Assembly (NCBI GenBank): GCA_964497185.1
Contig: CAZCBX010000009.1
Coordinates: forward strand, 37,049-101,048
Direction of reading: 5' to 3'
DNA from: CAZCBX01 sp964497185
Lineage (GTDB): Bacteria; Bdellovibrionota_G; JALEGL01; JAGRMV01
DNA length: 64,000 nt
Position numbers and translations under genes: made by a program
The notes under the pieces: model-generated
Database searches by the model: none
Told to the model about the DNA's origin: nothing
What the model saw: the letters and a program-made list of their open reading frames with translations, nothing else
Shown: positions 52,421 to 61,845 of the stretch, in pieces
Numbering within the stretch: position 1 is the first letter of the stretch
How the letters are laid out: every line of letters begins with the position of its first letter

Positions 52421-53585
52421 TTGCACTGTTTCCATCCTTATCTTTCATGCATGCATTGGTTTTGCGGACGGTCAGCGCTTATCCTATTTGTACAATCAGC
52501 TTATCCATGCCACTGGCTACAAAGTACGCTTGGCGGCCGCTTTGGAAATTGGAAAAATTGCCGATGGCAGTGTGGCCAACCATCTCTTACAAGCTTTTGA
52601 AGATGAACCCAACCAAGCTGTGCGTTTGGCTATCTTAGAAGCCATGGCCAACATTCCTTCTGTGGCCATCTTCCCGCCGCTTTTGTATCTTCAGTCCGAT
52701 GCCATCCTCACCCAAGAAGAGCGGCGGTTTATTGGCGAAATTCTATTGACCCATCGCGACCATCTACCGGTCGACATGTGGGAATCCTGGGCACTGGTGT
52801 CCAACCAACCCCGAAAAAGATCGTTGGCTGCCTTTGGCATTGCCATTGGTTCTACCAATCCTACCCACCCCTGGCTTTTGCACCTTATGCAAGACCCAGA
52901 TCCGATGGTTCGAAAACAGGCTTTTCTGGCTGCCCTCAGCGTCTCCAAATCCAATGACGCCACTGTTTGCGCACATGCAAAAAACCACAACGACCCCTGG
53001 ATTGCCAACAAAGCCAAACAGTGTCTGCAAGGCAACCCATCTTCTCAGCCTCTTCAAACCATTGCCAGAATTCCTTTGTTTGAAACCAACCCAAGAGTTG
53101 CGCTTGAAGACATCGAACAGTTTTTTGAAACACAAGCCATCATGTGGCGGCAGTCTGCCCCCAAACCCTACACACCACAACCACAAAAACAGCATCGCGA
53201 CATTGATGTTGTGTATTATGATGCAAAGCCTACAACAACCATGGAAGCACTGCCTCAAAAGCAAAAAGCATATCCAGAAAAAGATCAGGCCATGGTCACG
53301 GCCAAAATGAATGCCGTTTTTTCACAAATGAACCATTGCTATGCCAAGGCGCTTTCACAAAAGCCCACTTTGAAAGGAGAGTTGCATTTTTTCATTGGGC
53401 TGCAAGCCTCCGGCCATGTTGCGCGCATGGAAATCCAAAAAAACACCCTGGCCGATCCAACATGCATGACATGCATGAAAGAAGCGCTAAAAAATGTTCA
53501 GTTTGAAAAGCTGACCTCGGACGCGTTTGAGGCAACGTATCGCTTTACCTTCACACCACCCAAAAAGAAAAAAATAGAATTTTAA
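52383..53585 (+). CDS. Secreted HEAT-repeat protein with AgmX/PglI-type C-terminal domain
   Basis: A 400-residue protein: hydrophobic signal segment, HEAT-like repeats at about 30-220 (VRLAAALEIGKIADGSVANHL, AVRLAILEAMANIPS, MVRKQAFLAALSVSK), a Pro/Gln-rich linker, and a TonB-C-like domain of the AgmX/PglI type (about 300-400). The latter shows NHCYAKALSQKPTLKGELHF, GHVARMEIQKNTLADPTCMT and a conserved Cys pair. Such C-terminal domains are typical of Myxococcota gliding and adhesion proteins. The start may be 52383 or 52401. Confidence 0.75.
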   Translation: MRIFWFMFNLIRSCTVSILIFHACIGFADGQRLSYLYNQLIHATGYKVRLAAALEIGKIADGSVANHLLQAFEDEPNQAVRLAILEAMANIPSVAIFPPLLYLQSDAILTQEERRFIGEILLTHRDHLPVDMWESWALVSNQPRKRSLAAFGIAIGSTNPTHPWLLHLMQDPDPMVRKQAFLAALSVSKSNDATVCAHAKNHNDPWIANKAKQCLQGNPSSQPLQTIARIPLFETNPRVALEDIEQFFETQAIMWRQSAPKPYTPQPQKQHRDIDVVYYDAKPTTTMEALPQKQKAYPEKDQAMVTAKMNAVFSQMNHCYAKALSQKPTLKGELHFFIGLQASGHVARMEIQKNTLADPTCMTCMKEALKNVQFEKLTSDAFEATYRFTFTPPKKKKIEF

Positions 53586-53588
53586 AAA

Positions 53589-54047
53589 TTACGATGAATT
53601 GCCACGTTGAGAAAATGTTTCCACGTACCGCTTTAACACTTTAAAAAAGTACTGGAATTCGTCGTTCTTGCGGATGGGCGCAAGCTCGACAGGAATACCT
53701 GCCTCAATGGCCTCTTCCAAATCTTTTTGAATGCGGTAAATGGGGCCCGCGATTCGATGCGTAAGAAACAAAACCAGAAAAGCCAGTGCAATGGTCTGCA
53801 AAAAAATGATCAGTACAATGTAAACCAAGAAACGCTCATCCATGGTTTGAACCAAAGAAGCGATGGACTGGTTTTGAATATCAATAATCGCGCTTTTTTC
53901 TTTTTCCATGCGAATCAAGGAAATGCCCAAATAACCAGAAATCAGAATGGAGCAGCAGAGCACAACAAAAACAAATTTTAATTGGAAATCAGCAAAAACC
54001 AATAAACGCGTTTTCTTTCGTTGATCTTGCCCCACCTTACGCTCCAT
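53589..54047 (-). CDS. Two-helix HAMP-like membrane protein
   Basis: A 152-residue protein with a basic N-terminus, two transmembrane segments (about 20-45 and 78-103) and a C-terminal HAMP-like helix pair (THRIAGPIYRIQKDLEEAI). It lacks a kinase, receiver or methyl-accepting domain. It resembles the second half of the protein at 30299 (KIAGPLHAFGLYIDKL). The start overlaps the penicillin-binding protein stop by 11 bases, so the two are coupled. A role as a small membrane signalling partner is inferred. Confidence 0.75.
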   Translation of the reverse strand: MERKVGQDQRKKTRLLVFADFQLKFVFVVLCCSILISGYLGISLIRMEKEKSAIIDIQNQSIASLVQTMDERFLVYIVLIIFLQTIALAFLVLFLTHRIAGPIYRIQKDLEEAIEAGIPVELAPIRKNDEFQYFFKVLKRYVETFSQRGNSS

Positions 54048-55341
54048 GTTTTGATTCAGAATGTTGCGCCACACGCTTGTTTTGATGCTGACGCTGATAA
54101 TAGTACTGATAAATCCACTGGGTTAGTTGAGCTGGCTTGATTTTCCAATACTTCTCATTGACAATGACAACCCCTACGGCCAGATTTTCATTGTACACCG
54201 GATCTTTGGCATAAGAAACAAACCATTCATTGCGCCCTTTGGGCATTTTGCCATACAACGAACCGGTCTTTCCACCGATTTCGATGTTCTGCAAACTCGC
54301 GGCCCGTCGGCGAAAGCTTTTTCTCGCGGTACCTGACTGCACCGTATGGCGCATCATGCTTCGCATGGCCTCAGCGCCTTCAGGCCCATAAGGCTGTTTC
54401 CACACTCGAGGAGAAGAGGCATACACTAGCTGCGTTTCATCTCTGACATGGTCCACCAGGTAAGGTTTCATCATTAACCCATCATTGACAGCGCTGGCTG
54501 CGATTAGCGCACCATGCAAGGGGCTTAGCGTAACTTTACCAAAACCCGCTGCAAGCTTGGCGCGGTCCATTTTATTGGCGGGGTTTAAATGCTCGGTAAA
54601 AACATGGCTTGTGCCCACTTCGGTCTCGAGAGGGATGGCCTGATTGAAACCAAATCGGGACGCATAGTCCAACAATGATTCTTCCGGTAGGTGCATGGAC
54701 CCAATTTTTCCAAAAATACCATTGGCAGACTTTGCAAAAGCCTCAGAAAGCGTCATTCTGGTGCCACTGTAACGTTGACTCAAATAACGCTGCTGAATGC
54801 GCTTCATGTTGCCTGCATATTGAAACTGCGTGGTGGGTTTGGCATCGATTTGTTCAATGGCCGCCGCCGCTGTGACCATTTTAAAAATGGATGCCGCTGG
54901 AAACGTGCTCTGAAGAGATAAGTTATGGCTGTCCGGATTTTTGGCCGAATGAGACGCCAAGGCCAATACTTTTCCATCATGGGGCTGCACCACGGCGACA
55001 CCGGCCCAATCGACGTCGTACTTGGCCAATTTTCCCTCAATGAATTTTTGAAGGTCTTGATCCAGCGTGAGAGAGATTTGGATGTCGTGGTCGTCAACCA
55101 GCTGCTTGACCTCTTCTACCCCCAAATCGAGCGCTTCAACCGGTACATCAAAATGGGTTTGAGCAGATTTGGGTGCCGGCGCTGGCGAAGGTGCCATCAA
55201 AGGCGCAGCATTCATCCAGACGTAGCTGGCCACCCCTACGCCAATGCACAAGCAAAGGCGCTTACCCCACGACTTTTTATTCTTTCCACGTCGCGCGCGA
55301 TTGCGGCGTGGAAGATTGCGTTGATATTCTTTCCAGCTCAT
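54037..55341 (-). CDS. Stand-alone penicillin-binding transpeptidase
   Basis: A 434-residue inner-membrane protein: basic cytoplasmic tail, one anchor helix (about 30-45), a short proline-rich spacer, then a transpeptidase domain from about 100. Active-site motifs are SIFK (Ser nucleophile; about residue 152), SAN (KSANGIF) and KTG (GGKTGS). It lacks the large pedestal and glycosyltransferase domains of class A or FtsI-type enzymes. It probably cross-links peptidoglycan; loss of usual partner domains makes a specialised role likely. Confidence 0.85.
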   Translation of the reverse strand: MSWKEYQRNLPRRNRARRGKNKKSWGKRLCLCIGVGVASYVWMNAAPLMAPSPAPAPKSAQTHFDVPVEALDLGVEEVKQLVDDHDIQISLTLDQDLQKFIEGKLAKYDVDWAGVAVVQPHDGKVLALASHSAKNPDSHNLSLQSTFPAASIFKMVTAAAAIEQIDAKPTTQFQYAGNMKRIQQRYLSQRYSGTRMTLSEAFAKSANGIFGKIGSMHLPEESLLDYASRFGFNQAIPLETEVGTSHVFTEHLNPANKMDRAKLAAGFGKVTLSPLHGALIAASAVNDGLMMKPYLVDHVRDETQLVYASSPRVWKQPYGPEGAEAMRSMMRHTVQSGTARKSFRRRAASLQNIEIGGKTGSLYGKMPKGRNEWFVSYAKDPVYNENLAVGVVIVNEKYWKIKPAQLTQWIYQYYYQRQHQNKRVAQHSESKHGA

Positions 55342-55365
55342 AATGGTTATGGTATACGAAGCCCT

Positions 55366-55599
55366 ATGACTTTATATTATTTCGAAGCTTGTCCGTTTTG
55401 TCAAAAAGTACTTCGTAAAATCGACGAGTTAAACTTATCGGATCAAATTGAATTCCGTGACACGATGAAAAACCCACAATTCCGTGATGATTTGATGAAA
55501 CTCAATGGCAACACCCAAGTTCCATGTTTGGTGATTGATGGCGATCCCATGCTTGAATCAAGCGACATCAACGACTATCTGCAAAAAACCTACGGCTAA
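55366..55599 (+). CDS. grx: Glutaredoxin
   Basis: A 77-residue glutaredoxin: active site CPFC at residues 9-12, VPCLVIDG with the cis-Pro, and the glutathione-binding ESSDINDYL near the end. The first residues MTLYYFEACPFC are typical. It lies between the divergent transpeptidase gene and rlmE, whose stop overlaps its stop by three bases in convergent orientation. The ATG at 55366 was chosen; longer forms have no homology. Confidence 0.93.
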   Translation: MTLYYFEACPFCQKVLRKIDELNLSDQIEFRDTMKNPQFRDDLMKLNGNTQVPCLVIDGDPMLESSDINDYLQKTYG

Positions 55600-56198
55600 G
55601 CTGAGTCGCTCTCATTTTGTCGCCCTTTGGCCACCCAAAAAATTTCACGACTGATTTTGCGCGTGGCTTTGGGACGATAAATATGCACGTCTGAAAAATG
55701 CTGTTCGAGAAGTTTTTTGTACCGCTCAAAGGATTCGCCTTGGTACATCTTGCACACAAAGCTGCCTTTGTTGGTTTTAAGAAGCGCCCTGGCCAAATTC
55801 AAAGCTTTTAAACTCAGCTGAAACGACCGCTCATGATCCACCAATTGATTGCCCGTCGTTTTGGGTGCAACATCGCTGATCACCACATCAATCAGACCGT
55901 GCTGATCCAAAATGGTTTGAGGATCAAATTCAAAAATATCCATTTGATAAAAATCCAAATTCGGAAATGACAACTCCATATTGGCCAAATCCACCCCAAC
56001 CAAATGCCCCCGGTCACCCACCATCGTATGCACATACTGCAACCAAGACCCCGGCGCACACCCAATATCAAAAACCACCTGCCCCTGCTTAAAAATCCGA
56101 TACTTCTGATGAATCTGCTCCAACTTAAAATAAGACCGAGCATTCACCCCTTTTTTCTTCGCCAGATTGTAGAAATAATCCTTTTCCCTTTTAGACAT
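55596..56198 (-). CDS. rlmE: 23S rRNA 2'-O-methyltransferase
   Basis: A 200-residue FtsJ/RrmJ enzyme that methylates U2552 of 23S rRNA. ARSYFKLEQIHQKY has the first catalytic Lys, VVFDIGCAPGSWLQY the SAM site, and VVISDVAPKTTGN the catalytic Asp; the third and fourth tetrad residues are near FVCKMYQGES and RPKATRKISREIFWVA. The ribosome site TAGGAGC precedes the ATG at 56198. Confidence 0.95.
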   Translation of the reverse strand: MSKREKDYFYNLAKKKGVNARSYFKLEQIHQKYRIFKQGQVVFDIGCAPGSWLQYVHTMVGDRGHLVGVDLANMELSFPNLDFYQMDIFEFDPQTILDQHGLIDVVISDVAPKTTGNQLVDHERSFQLSLKALNLARALLKTNKGSFVCKMYQGESFERYKKLLEQHFSDVHIYRPKATRKISREIFWVAKGRQNESDSA

Positions 56199-56261
56199 GA
56201 AGCTCCTATACCACAGAATCAACACATCGCTACCCGAACATCTGTTGACGCATTACTTTTA

Positions 56262-56279
56262 CAGAGGCCTACGCCTCTG
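56262..56279. repeat. Short hairpin between rlmE and the 1502-residue gene
   Basis: CAGAGGC (56262-56268) and GCCTCTG (56273-56279) pair around CTAC. There is no U-run on either strand, so it is unlikely to be a terminator. It is close to the longer constant-loop hairpin. Confidence 0.55.
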
Positions 56280-56338
56280 CGAACCAATGATCGCAAAGCG
56301 CCCTTTTTCCAAGCCCGGCGAAATTCGATTATGTTGCT

Positions 56339-56420
56339 GGTCCGGAAGTGGGGTGCAACAGAAAATAAAGCGCAGTCCCCGCAGGGGCGAGCCATTTCTG
56401 TTGCACCCCACTTCCGGACC
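56339..56420. repeat. Long hairpin with conserved loop, copy C
   Basis: Perfect 26-bp arms (56339-56364 and 56395-56420; GGTCCGGAAGTGGGGTGCAA onward) enclose a 30-base loop with AGTCCCCGCAGGGGCGAGCC. The loop aligns with the B1/B2 core (AGCG, TCTCCGCAG or TCCCCGCAG, GCGAG) while the arms are unrelated. It lies 21 bases beyond the stop of the 1502-residue gene and upstream of rlmE. Confidence 0.85.
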
Positions 56421-56441
56421 ACAAGCCAAAATCATGCAGCC

Positions 56442-59400
56442 CTACCAGTTTGTCCCAATCCAAAACCCAAAGTCATCCTCACCCAACACACCTTTATTAA
56501 ACCGAATCACAAGCCCGAAAATGGTGGGCACATTGACAAAGTAGCCGATTGAATAATCCACTTCATGGGGATCATTGTTGTTCCACACCGCACCTACATC
56601 CGAATACAAGCCCGCACGCACATCAAAGAAGCGGGTTAAATACCCCAACATTTGATCCAACGGATCAAAAAATTTACCGCCAAAAAAATCAAACACGGGG
56701 ATACGCACATCTTCACTCCACACCCAATAGTTTTGTCCAATCAAGTCGTCAAACCCCACACCACGAAACGTCATATTGCCGCCCAATAAATAAACATTGG
56801 GAATGTCACCCTGGGAAGTCCCCGCTACGATGCGATGGGCAAGGCCAAAGCGAGGCAGAATTCGGTTGTACCATCGCGCATCCAGGTTGACATCCCAGCT
56901 AGAAATGCTGGCATCGGGTATGTTAAAGCCCACCTCACCTCGGGTATACAGCCGCGCACCGGATACAGGTCCATGAAGATCCCGCACGGTTCCATCCAGG
57001 GCGAAGATGATGCCTTCTTTGAGCAGGTAAAAATATTCATCATCAAAACTCGGATCCAAGAAATCATTGCGTGCGGAAGCGTCTGGATCATAATCTTGAA
57101 TTTCAAATTCAGAATACAAACTCATTTGGCGATATCGGTCCAATACAAAGTCTTTGGTAAAATTAAGACCGTAGTTTCGGATGCCATTGCGCTCATTAAA
57201 AAACAGTGAGGTGTTGTAGGCTTGCTCAATGTTGGAATAACCGATGGCGGCAAATTTGGTGTCGCCCAGCAAAATGCTGTTGATAAAAATGCCCTGATCC
57301 CCAAACAAGTTGTCTGCAAACCCACTGAGCAAAAGCCTTATATCACTGCCGTCATAGGCCGCCGCTGCGGCAACCGATTGAACTTTTAAGCGATTTTGCA
57401 CCGGTTTGGCCGTATACATGGTTGGGTAAAAAGGATTGGATGGATGATCCGGTGCCTGGTCCATCATGCTTTTGCTTTTCTGATAGGCACGAATGGAAAG
57501 GCGTGATTGTTCAAATTCGATGTCGCGCACCTCTAGGGCTTCAAATGCATTTTGTTTCTCTAACTGCAGTCGCCACGCATCGTCTTTGTTTTCGATGTAA
57601 TACAAGCCTTGCTCAAAAGATTCGGGACGAATCAGGTGCGTGTTTTCTTGCTGGTATAAAACCGTCGATTCTGATCCATCCAGGGGTCGGGAATAAATGG
57701 CGTAGTGTTCATCGGTTTGCGCACTATACACCAGCGAATCTTGGTGCAGCGTATGGCCCATGGTATGGGGCGCGATAAGACGCGCCTGCGAAAGCGCGGT
57801 GTCATATTCCACCAAATTGCGCTTGCCTTCTAAAAAATACCACCTGGCTTGGTCGTCCATGGATGTATCCTCCAAGGGATCCATACTGCCCGTTGAGGCT
57901 GAAGGCAGGTGCCAAAAAAACTCGCGACTGGGTTTGGCGCCTTGGTAGCGCTCGGTTAATAAAAAATATTCGCCTTGTGGCAAAGGCTGCGAAATCGAAT
58001 GGGCTTGAACAGATGTGGCCAATGTTTGCCCATTGCGTACATCCCAAACATGAAATTGCATTTGATCATGCTCTTTGTTGTGTGTTACCACGCCCACATA
58101 GCCATCGGGATGAATGGTTAAATTTTTTAAATTTTGTTTTTTAAGGTCAAAAAAGTGTTGCCCGATGGGCGCCATCGTTTTAGGGCTAATGGCAATCCAT
58201 GTTAGTCCTGTTTTCTGACGCACAACAAAGCCGACATTGGCATTGTTCATAATGGCCAAGGCCGATATTTCTCCTTGATCCAGTTTAATTTTTTTGGGTT
58301 TGGGGTTGTTCTGTAGAAAATCCAGAAGGTGGTAATCGCCTGCTTTCCATATGAGTTTGGTTCGATCTTCGGCAATGCGAAAACGGGTGGCATCCGCAGC
58401 CAATTCTTGAAACGTCTGGTGGGTTTGGTCATACAGCACAAGCTGATAAGGGCCCTTTTTGTCGTTGGCAATGACCATCAGTATGTAGTGATTATGCAAA
58501 AAAGAAACCCATTGGACTTCTTGACCAATACGCTCTACGGGACCTTCAGGCAGTTCTTGCAACTGGTTGTTTTGAGTTTGGTACACAAACAAACTGATTT
58601 CAGGCAAATGTTCAAAAGCTTTGTAATCATTGGCCAGACGGTTATTGACCATGGCAAAAATTTGTTTTCCGTCGGCAGAGGTCCATCCTTCAATCATGTC
58701 CCTGCCCTGCAATTTGCTTTGAATAAAAGACCGGTTGGCTTCAGACACTTCTTCCACCGCAACGGTTTGCGATCGCAGTGGTTTGATATTTTGACCTTTC
58801 CACTCAAAATATTGGGGCTGTTTGGGTACAGTCTGTTTAGACACACTGGGCAACCCTTGCTGCGTGCGAACCAGCATCGCCTCTTGACGGTATGCAATGG
58901 ATTCAGTGGTGTAAGGGATGTCTTGGTGGCGAAGCAAAAGATTGTGTTGCCATGCATACACACCATCCAACACCGGGGTATTGGAAAGTTGATTCTTCTC
59001 GTTTTCCACAAATGAGCTAATGCCCTGGGCCCTGCTTTGCATACTCAGCGCCACTTCTTGACCAATATTTTGTTTGGCGCGAATTTGCTCTTTTACGGTT
59101 GGCATTTGCGCTTGATACAAATTAGGCACCAGCTGTTTGTTTTCGTTAAAAAGAATGGAGCCATCGGTAAACCAATGCGGCTGTGTTAAGCCAATGCGCA
59201 TTTGGGTGACTTGCTGAGTTTGTTTTTTGCTTCGGTCCCAGAGCATCAAATCAAAGGTTTCGTGGGGTGTTGAAACATACATCAGTTGCTGACAGTCATC
59301 TGAATAATCAGGTTGTTGATTGAGCCCATCATTTTGAGTCAGGGGTGTAATCGTAAAGTTGGATGTCATTTCATAAATATTTCGCGGATACCACAAACGT

Positions 59401-60950
59401 GTGGGCAAACGCGCTTCTTCTTTTGAATAAGCATAGACATCCTGAGCCTCACAATAGGTCAGATCACTGTAGTGGGCGTCGTCTTGGGTGATTTTTTGAA
59501 GCTGGTCGGTTTGCGGCAGCCAACGATACAAATTGGCATATCCTTTTTCATAGCCAATAAAAACCAAATGGCCTTCTCGGTTCATCACCACATCGGTGAT
59601 TTGTTCAAGCTGAGGCCAGCTATAGCTTTGACTTTTGCCCAAGCTTATTTTTTTATTCTCGCCGTCGTACTGATAGGTCACCATGCGAATTTCATCGCGC
59701 CGTGATCGTTTGACGGCGTAGATTAAATGCGTGGGCGTTAAAAAAGCCCCTTTTTGAAAACTCTCCAAAGACTCTGTATTGTAACGGCGATCCATCGCGA
59801 CCACTTTGGCACCATGCGGAGCATCTTTATGATGAATTTTTATGGCATTGCGCATACCCACCGAGGAGCCGGTTACATAAATGGGCCCATGCGCATCCAG
59901 CAATCGATGCTGATCATGAAGTTTGATGGAGCTGGCTGTTAAATCTTGGCGCTTCAACAATGGGCCATACAGTTCCAGTACTTTGGCCTGCACTTTTTGA
60001 TTGAGCTTTTCAATGTCTATGCCCAGCGAATCTTTTAAATTGTTTTCAAAACTTTTTTCATTGGCTGCCTCAAAGATTTTTTGAAAACCCTCCATGCCAT
60101 ATTCTTCCCACATAAGATTGGAGATAAAGTTTCCAATTTTGTACATCAACCAGGTGCCTTGAATTTGTCCCAGTTCTTGAATGTTGTAGAAAAACCCATT
60201 GATAAACGCATCTCGAATCACCATCTCGGCATCGACATCCCAATAAATCGAATTGGTTTCGGCCGAACCTTCAATAAACCACAAAGGCAAACGACGTGCT
60301 TTTTTAGCAATTTGAAAAACATGGGTGGCTTCGTGCTTGGCCACGTGTTCAAATTTGTAGGCCTGTCCCTCAAATGGAAATGTAACCCGCTTCCAGCCAA
60401 AAAGCTCAGTTAAGCCGCCCAAACCTTCTGGAATCGGTCCGTCCACAATGGAGCTTTGCTCAAAATCTCGGCGTGTTTGGTAGACCACCACTGGAATTTT
60501 TTTCTCAAATCGATTGTCCACACCAAAAATTTCATTGTTATGCGCATATTCTTCTTCAAAATATTGAATGGTCTTTTGAAGAATCTTTTGACCCCGTGGA
60601 TAGGTGTAAAAATCGAAGTGATCGGATTCAAAACGCTCCCAATCAAATTGATCATAGCGCGGTTTTTTGATGCCCCAATAAGCCTGCGGCAAAAACTGTA
60701 CGCGTTTCTCCCTTCCCGAAATGGGAAACAAAAACCGAACAAATTGTTGAAACAAATCACCGCCTTGGCCATAAGCGTCTCGAAACAACTGATAGTCATT
60801 TTGCCGCATGGCCCGCTCTGGTTGACCAAAAACGGCTTCGTCTTGCATGTATTTTTCGGTAAGCGAAACAGGCGTTTGTGCGTTGGCTTGCATGCCCCAT
60901 AGGGCCACGCCGACCACCACCAAAAGCCATAGGTTAAACCGATGCAACAC
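56442..60950 (-). CDS. Giant protein: gluzincin peptidase, beta-propeller and outer-membrane barrel
   Basis: A 1502-residue protein. After a signal peptide (to about residue 24) comes a metallopeptidase MA-like domain with HEATH at 206-210 and the third ligand region WFIEGSAE at about 225-231. The middle (about 370-1150) has TolB/WD40-like repeats (for example QQPDYSDDCQQLMYVS, LTQPHWFTDGSILF). The last 350 residues resemble a BamA/surface-antigen barrel and end in FWIGTNW with terminal Trp. The start is GTG at 60950 with CAGGAGAAAC upstream. It overlaps the EamA gene by 17 bases. It may be an outer-membrane protease presenting a propeller to the periplasm or outside. Confidence 0.82.
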   Translation of the reverse strand: MLHRFNLWLLVVVGVALWGMQANAQTPVSLTEKYMQDEAVFGQPERAMRQNDYQLFRDAYGQGGDLFQQFVRFLFPISGREKRVQFLPQAYWGIKKPRYDQFDWERFESDHFDFYTYPRGQKILQKTIQYFEEEYAHNNEIFGVDNRFEKKIPVVVYQTRRDFEQSSIVDGPIPEGLGGLTELFGWKRVTFPFEGQAYKFEHVAKHEATHVFQIAKKARRLPLWFIEGSAETNSIYWDVDAEMVIRDAFINGFFYNIQELGQIQGTWLMYKIGNFISNLMWEEYGMEGFQKIFEAANEKSFENNLKDSLGIDIEKLNQKVQAKVLELYGPLLKRQDLTASSIKLHDQHRLLDAHGPIYVTGSSVGMRNAIKIHHKDAPHGAKVVAMDRRYNTESLESFQKGAFLTPTHLIYAVKRSRRDEIRMVTYQYDGENKKISLGKSQSYSWPQLEQITDVVMNREGHLVFIGYEKGYANLYRWLPQTDQLQKITQDDAHYSDLTYCEAQDVYAYSKEEARLPTRLWYPRNIYEMTSNFTITPLTQNDGLNQQPDYSDDCQQLMYVSTPHETFDLMLWDRSKKQTQQVTQMRIGLTQPHWFTDGSILFNENKQLVPNLYQAQMPTVKEQIRAKQNIGQEVALSMQSRAQGISSFVENEKNQLSNTPVLDGVYAWQHNLLLRHQDIPYTTESIAYRQEAMLVRTQQGLPSVSKQTVPKQPQYFEWKGQNIKPLRSQTVAVEEVSEANRSFIQSKLQGRDMIEGWTSADGKQIFAMVNNRLANDYKAFEHLPEISLFVYQTQNNQLQELPEGPVERIGQEVQWVSFLHNHYILMVIANDKKGPYQLVLYDQTHQTFQELAADATRFRIAEDRTKLIWKAGDYHLLDFLQNNPKPKKIKLDQGEISALAIMNNANVGFVVRQKTGLTWIAISPKTMAPIGQHFFDLKKQNLKNLTIHPDGYVGVVTHNKEHDQMQFHVWDVRNGQTLATSVQAHSISQPLPQGEYFLLTERYQGAKPSREFFWHLPSASTGSMDPLEDTSMDDQARWYFLEGKRNLVEYDTALSQARLIAPHTMGHTLHQDSLVYSAQTDEHYAIYSRPLDGSESTVLYQQENTHLIRPESFEQGLYYIENKDDAWRLQLEKQNAFEALEVRDIEFEQSRLSIRAYQKSKSMMDQAPDHPSNPFYPTMYTAKPVQNRLKVQSVAAAAAYDGSDIRLLLSGFADNLFGDQGIFINSILLGDTKFAAIGYSNIEQAYNTSLFFNERNGIRNYGLNFTKDFVLDRYRQMSLYSEFEIQDYDPDASARNDFLDPSFDDEYFYLLKEGIIFALDGTVRDLHGPVSGARLYTRGEVGFNIPDASISSWDVNLDARWYNRILPRFGLAHRIVAGTSQGDIPNVYLLGGNMTFRGVGFDDLIGQNYWVWSEDVRIPVFDFFGGKFFDPLDQMLGYLTRFFDVRAGLYSDVGAVWNNNDPHEVDYSIGYFVNVPTIFGLVIRFNKGVLGEDDFGFWIGTNW

Positions 60951-61845
60951 GTTTCTCCTGAATTTTCATCCGCTTGTTTTGCCACCACAGCAAACCAAGT
61001 GAAATGATTCCAGCGCCCACGAGCATCTTTATGCTGGCTTGTTCTTTTAAAATAAAATATCCCAAAAAAGTCCCCACCACTGGCTGCAGAAAAAGCGACA
61101 ACGCGACATATTGTACGCGAATACGCGAAATGGCATAATACCAACCAGTGTAGCAAAAAATAGAGCAGCCCAAAGACAAAAAAGCAGCCGCCAGCCACAC
61201 CTTGAGAGGCAGCCGGCCATAATCAAAAGATACCACGGTCGGTGCGTGAAGCAGCAGGCCGCCCACACCACCAAACACCATAAGCAAACCCATGGCATCC
61301 AATGGCGAATTATAACGTGTCAGAGCTTTGCCAGATACCGAACAAATGGCTTCAAACAGAAGCGAGCATAAAAATAAAGCGTTGCCCCAAAGACGCAAGC
61401 TCGACCACGTGCCCTGAGATGGATTCCATTGCAGGTCAGAAATTAAAAAGAACCCTAGCATGGATACGGCCAAAACAATCCACAGGTTTTTTGAAATTTG
61501 TTCTTTTAAAATGATGTAGGCCATAAAAACAGTGATCATGGGTTCAAACAAAATGAGCATGGACACATCGATGGCTTGGGTGTGTTCAAGGCCCCGAAGC
61601 TGAAACATTTGAGATAAGTAAAAATTTAAAAAACCAACCAGCACCGAGCCCAAGACGATGCGCCGGTTCATCAAAGGAAAGCCCTTGACCAGCCAATAGA
61701 GCAGAAACAACAGCGCCACCGAACCATAGCGCATGACAATCACCATGGAGTAAGGCATGTGTGCCAACATGATTTTCATGGCTACATAAGAAGAGGCCCA
61801 AATGCTTTGAACCACTATCAATAAAAGCCAATAGAGCGGCTTCAC
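60934..61845 (-). CDS. EamA-family (DMT) transporter
   Basis: A 303-residue protein with ten helices in two EamA repeats (ASSYVAMKIMLAHMPYSMVI and FLSLGCSIFCYTGWYYAI regions). The start is GTG at 61845, overlapping the exonuclease gene stop by four bases (GTGA). The drug/metabolite transporter superfamily exports or takes up amino acids and other metabolites; the substrate is not evident. It is coupled both to the nuclease upstream and to the giant gene downstream. Confidence 0.9.
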   Translation of the reverse strand: MKPLYWLLLIVVQSIWASSYVAMKIMLAHMPYSMVIVMRYGSVALLFLLYWLVKGFPLMNRRIVLGSVLVGFLNFYLSQMFQLRGLEHTQAIDVSMLILFEPMITVFMAYIILKEQISKNLWIVLAVSMLGFFLISDLQWNPSQGTWSSLRLWGNALFLCSLLFEAICSVSGKALTRYNSPLDAMGLLMVFGGVGGLLLHAPTVVSFDYGRLPLKVWLAAAFLSLGCSIFCYTGWYYAISRIRVQYVALSLFLQPVVGTFLGYFILKEQASIKMLVGAGIISLGLLWWQNKRMKIQEKRVASV

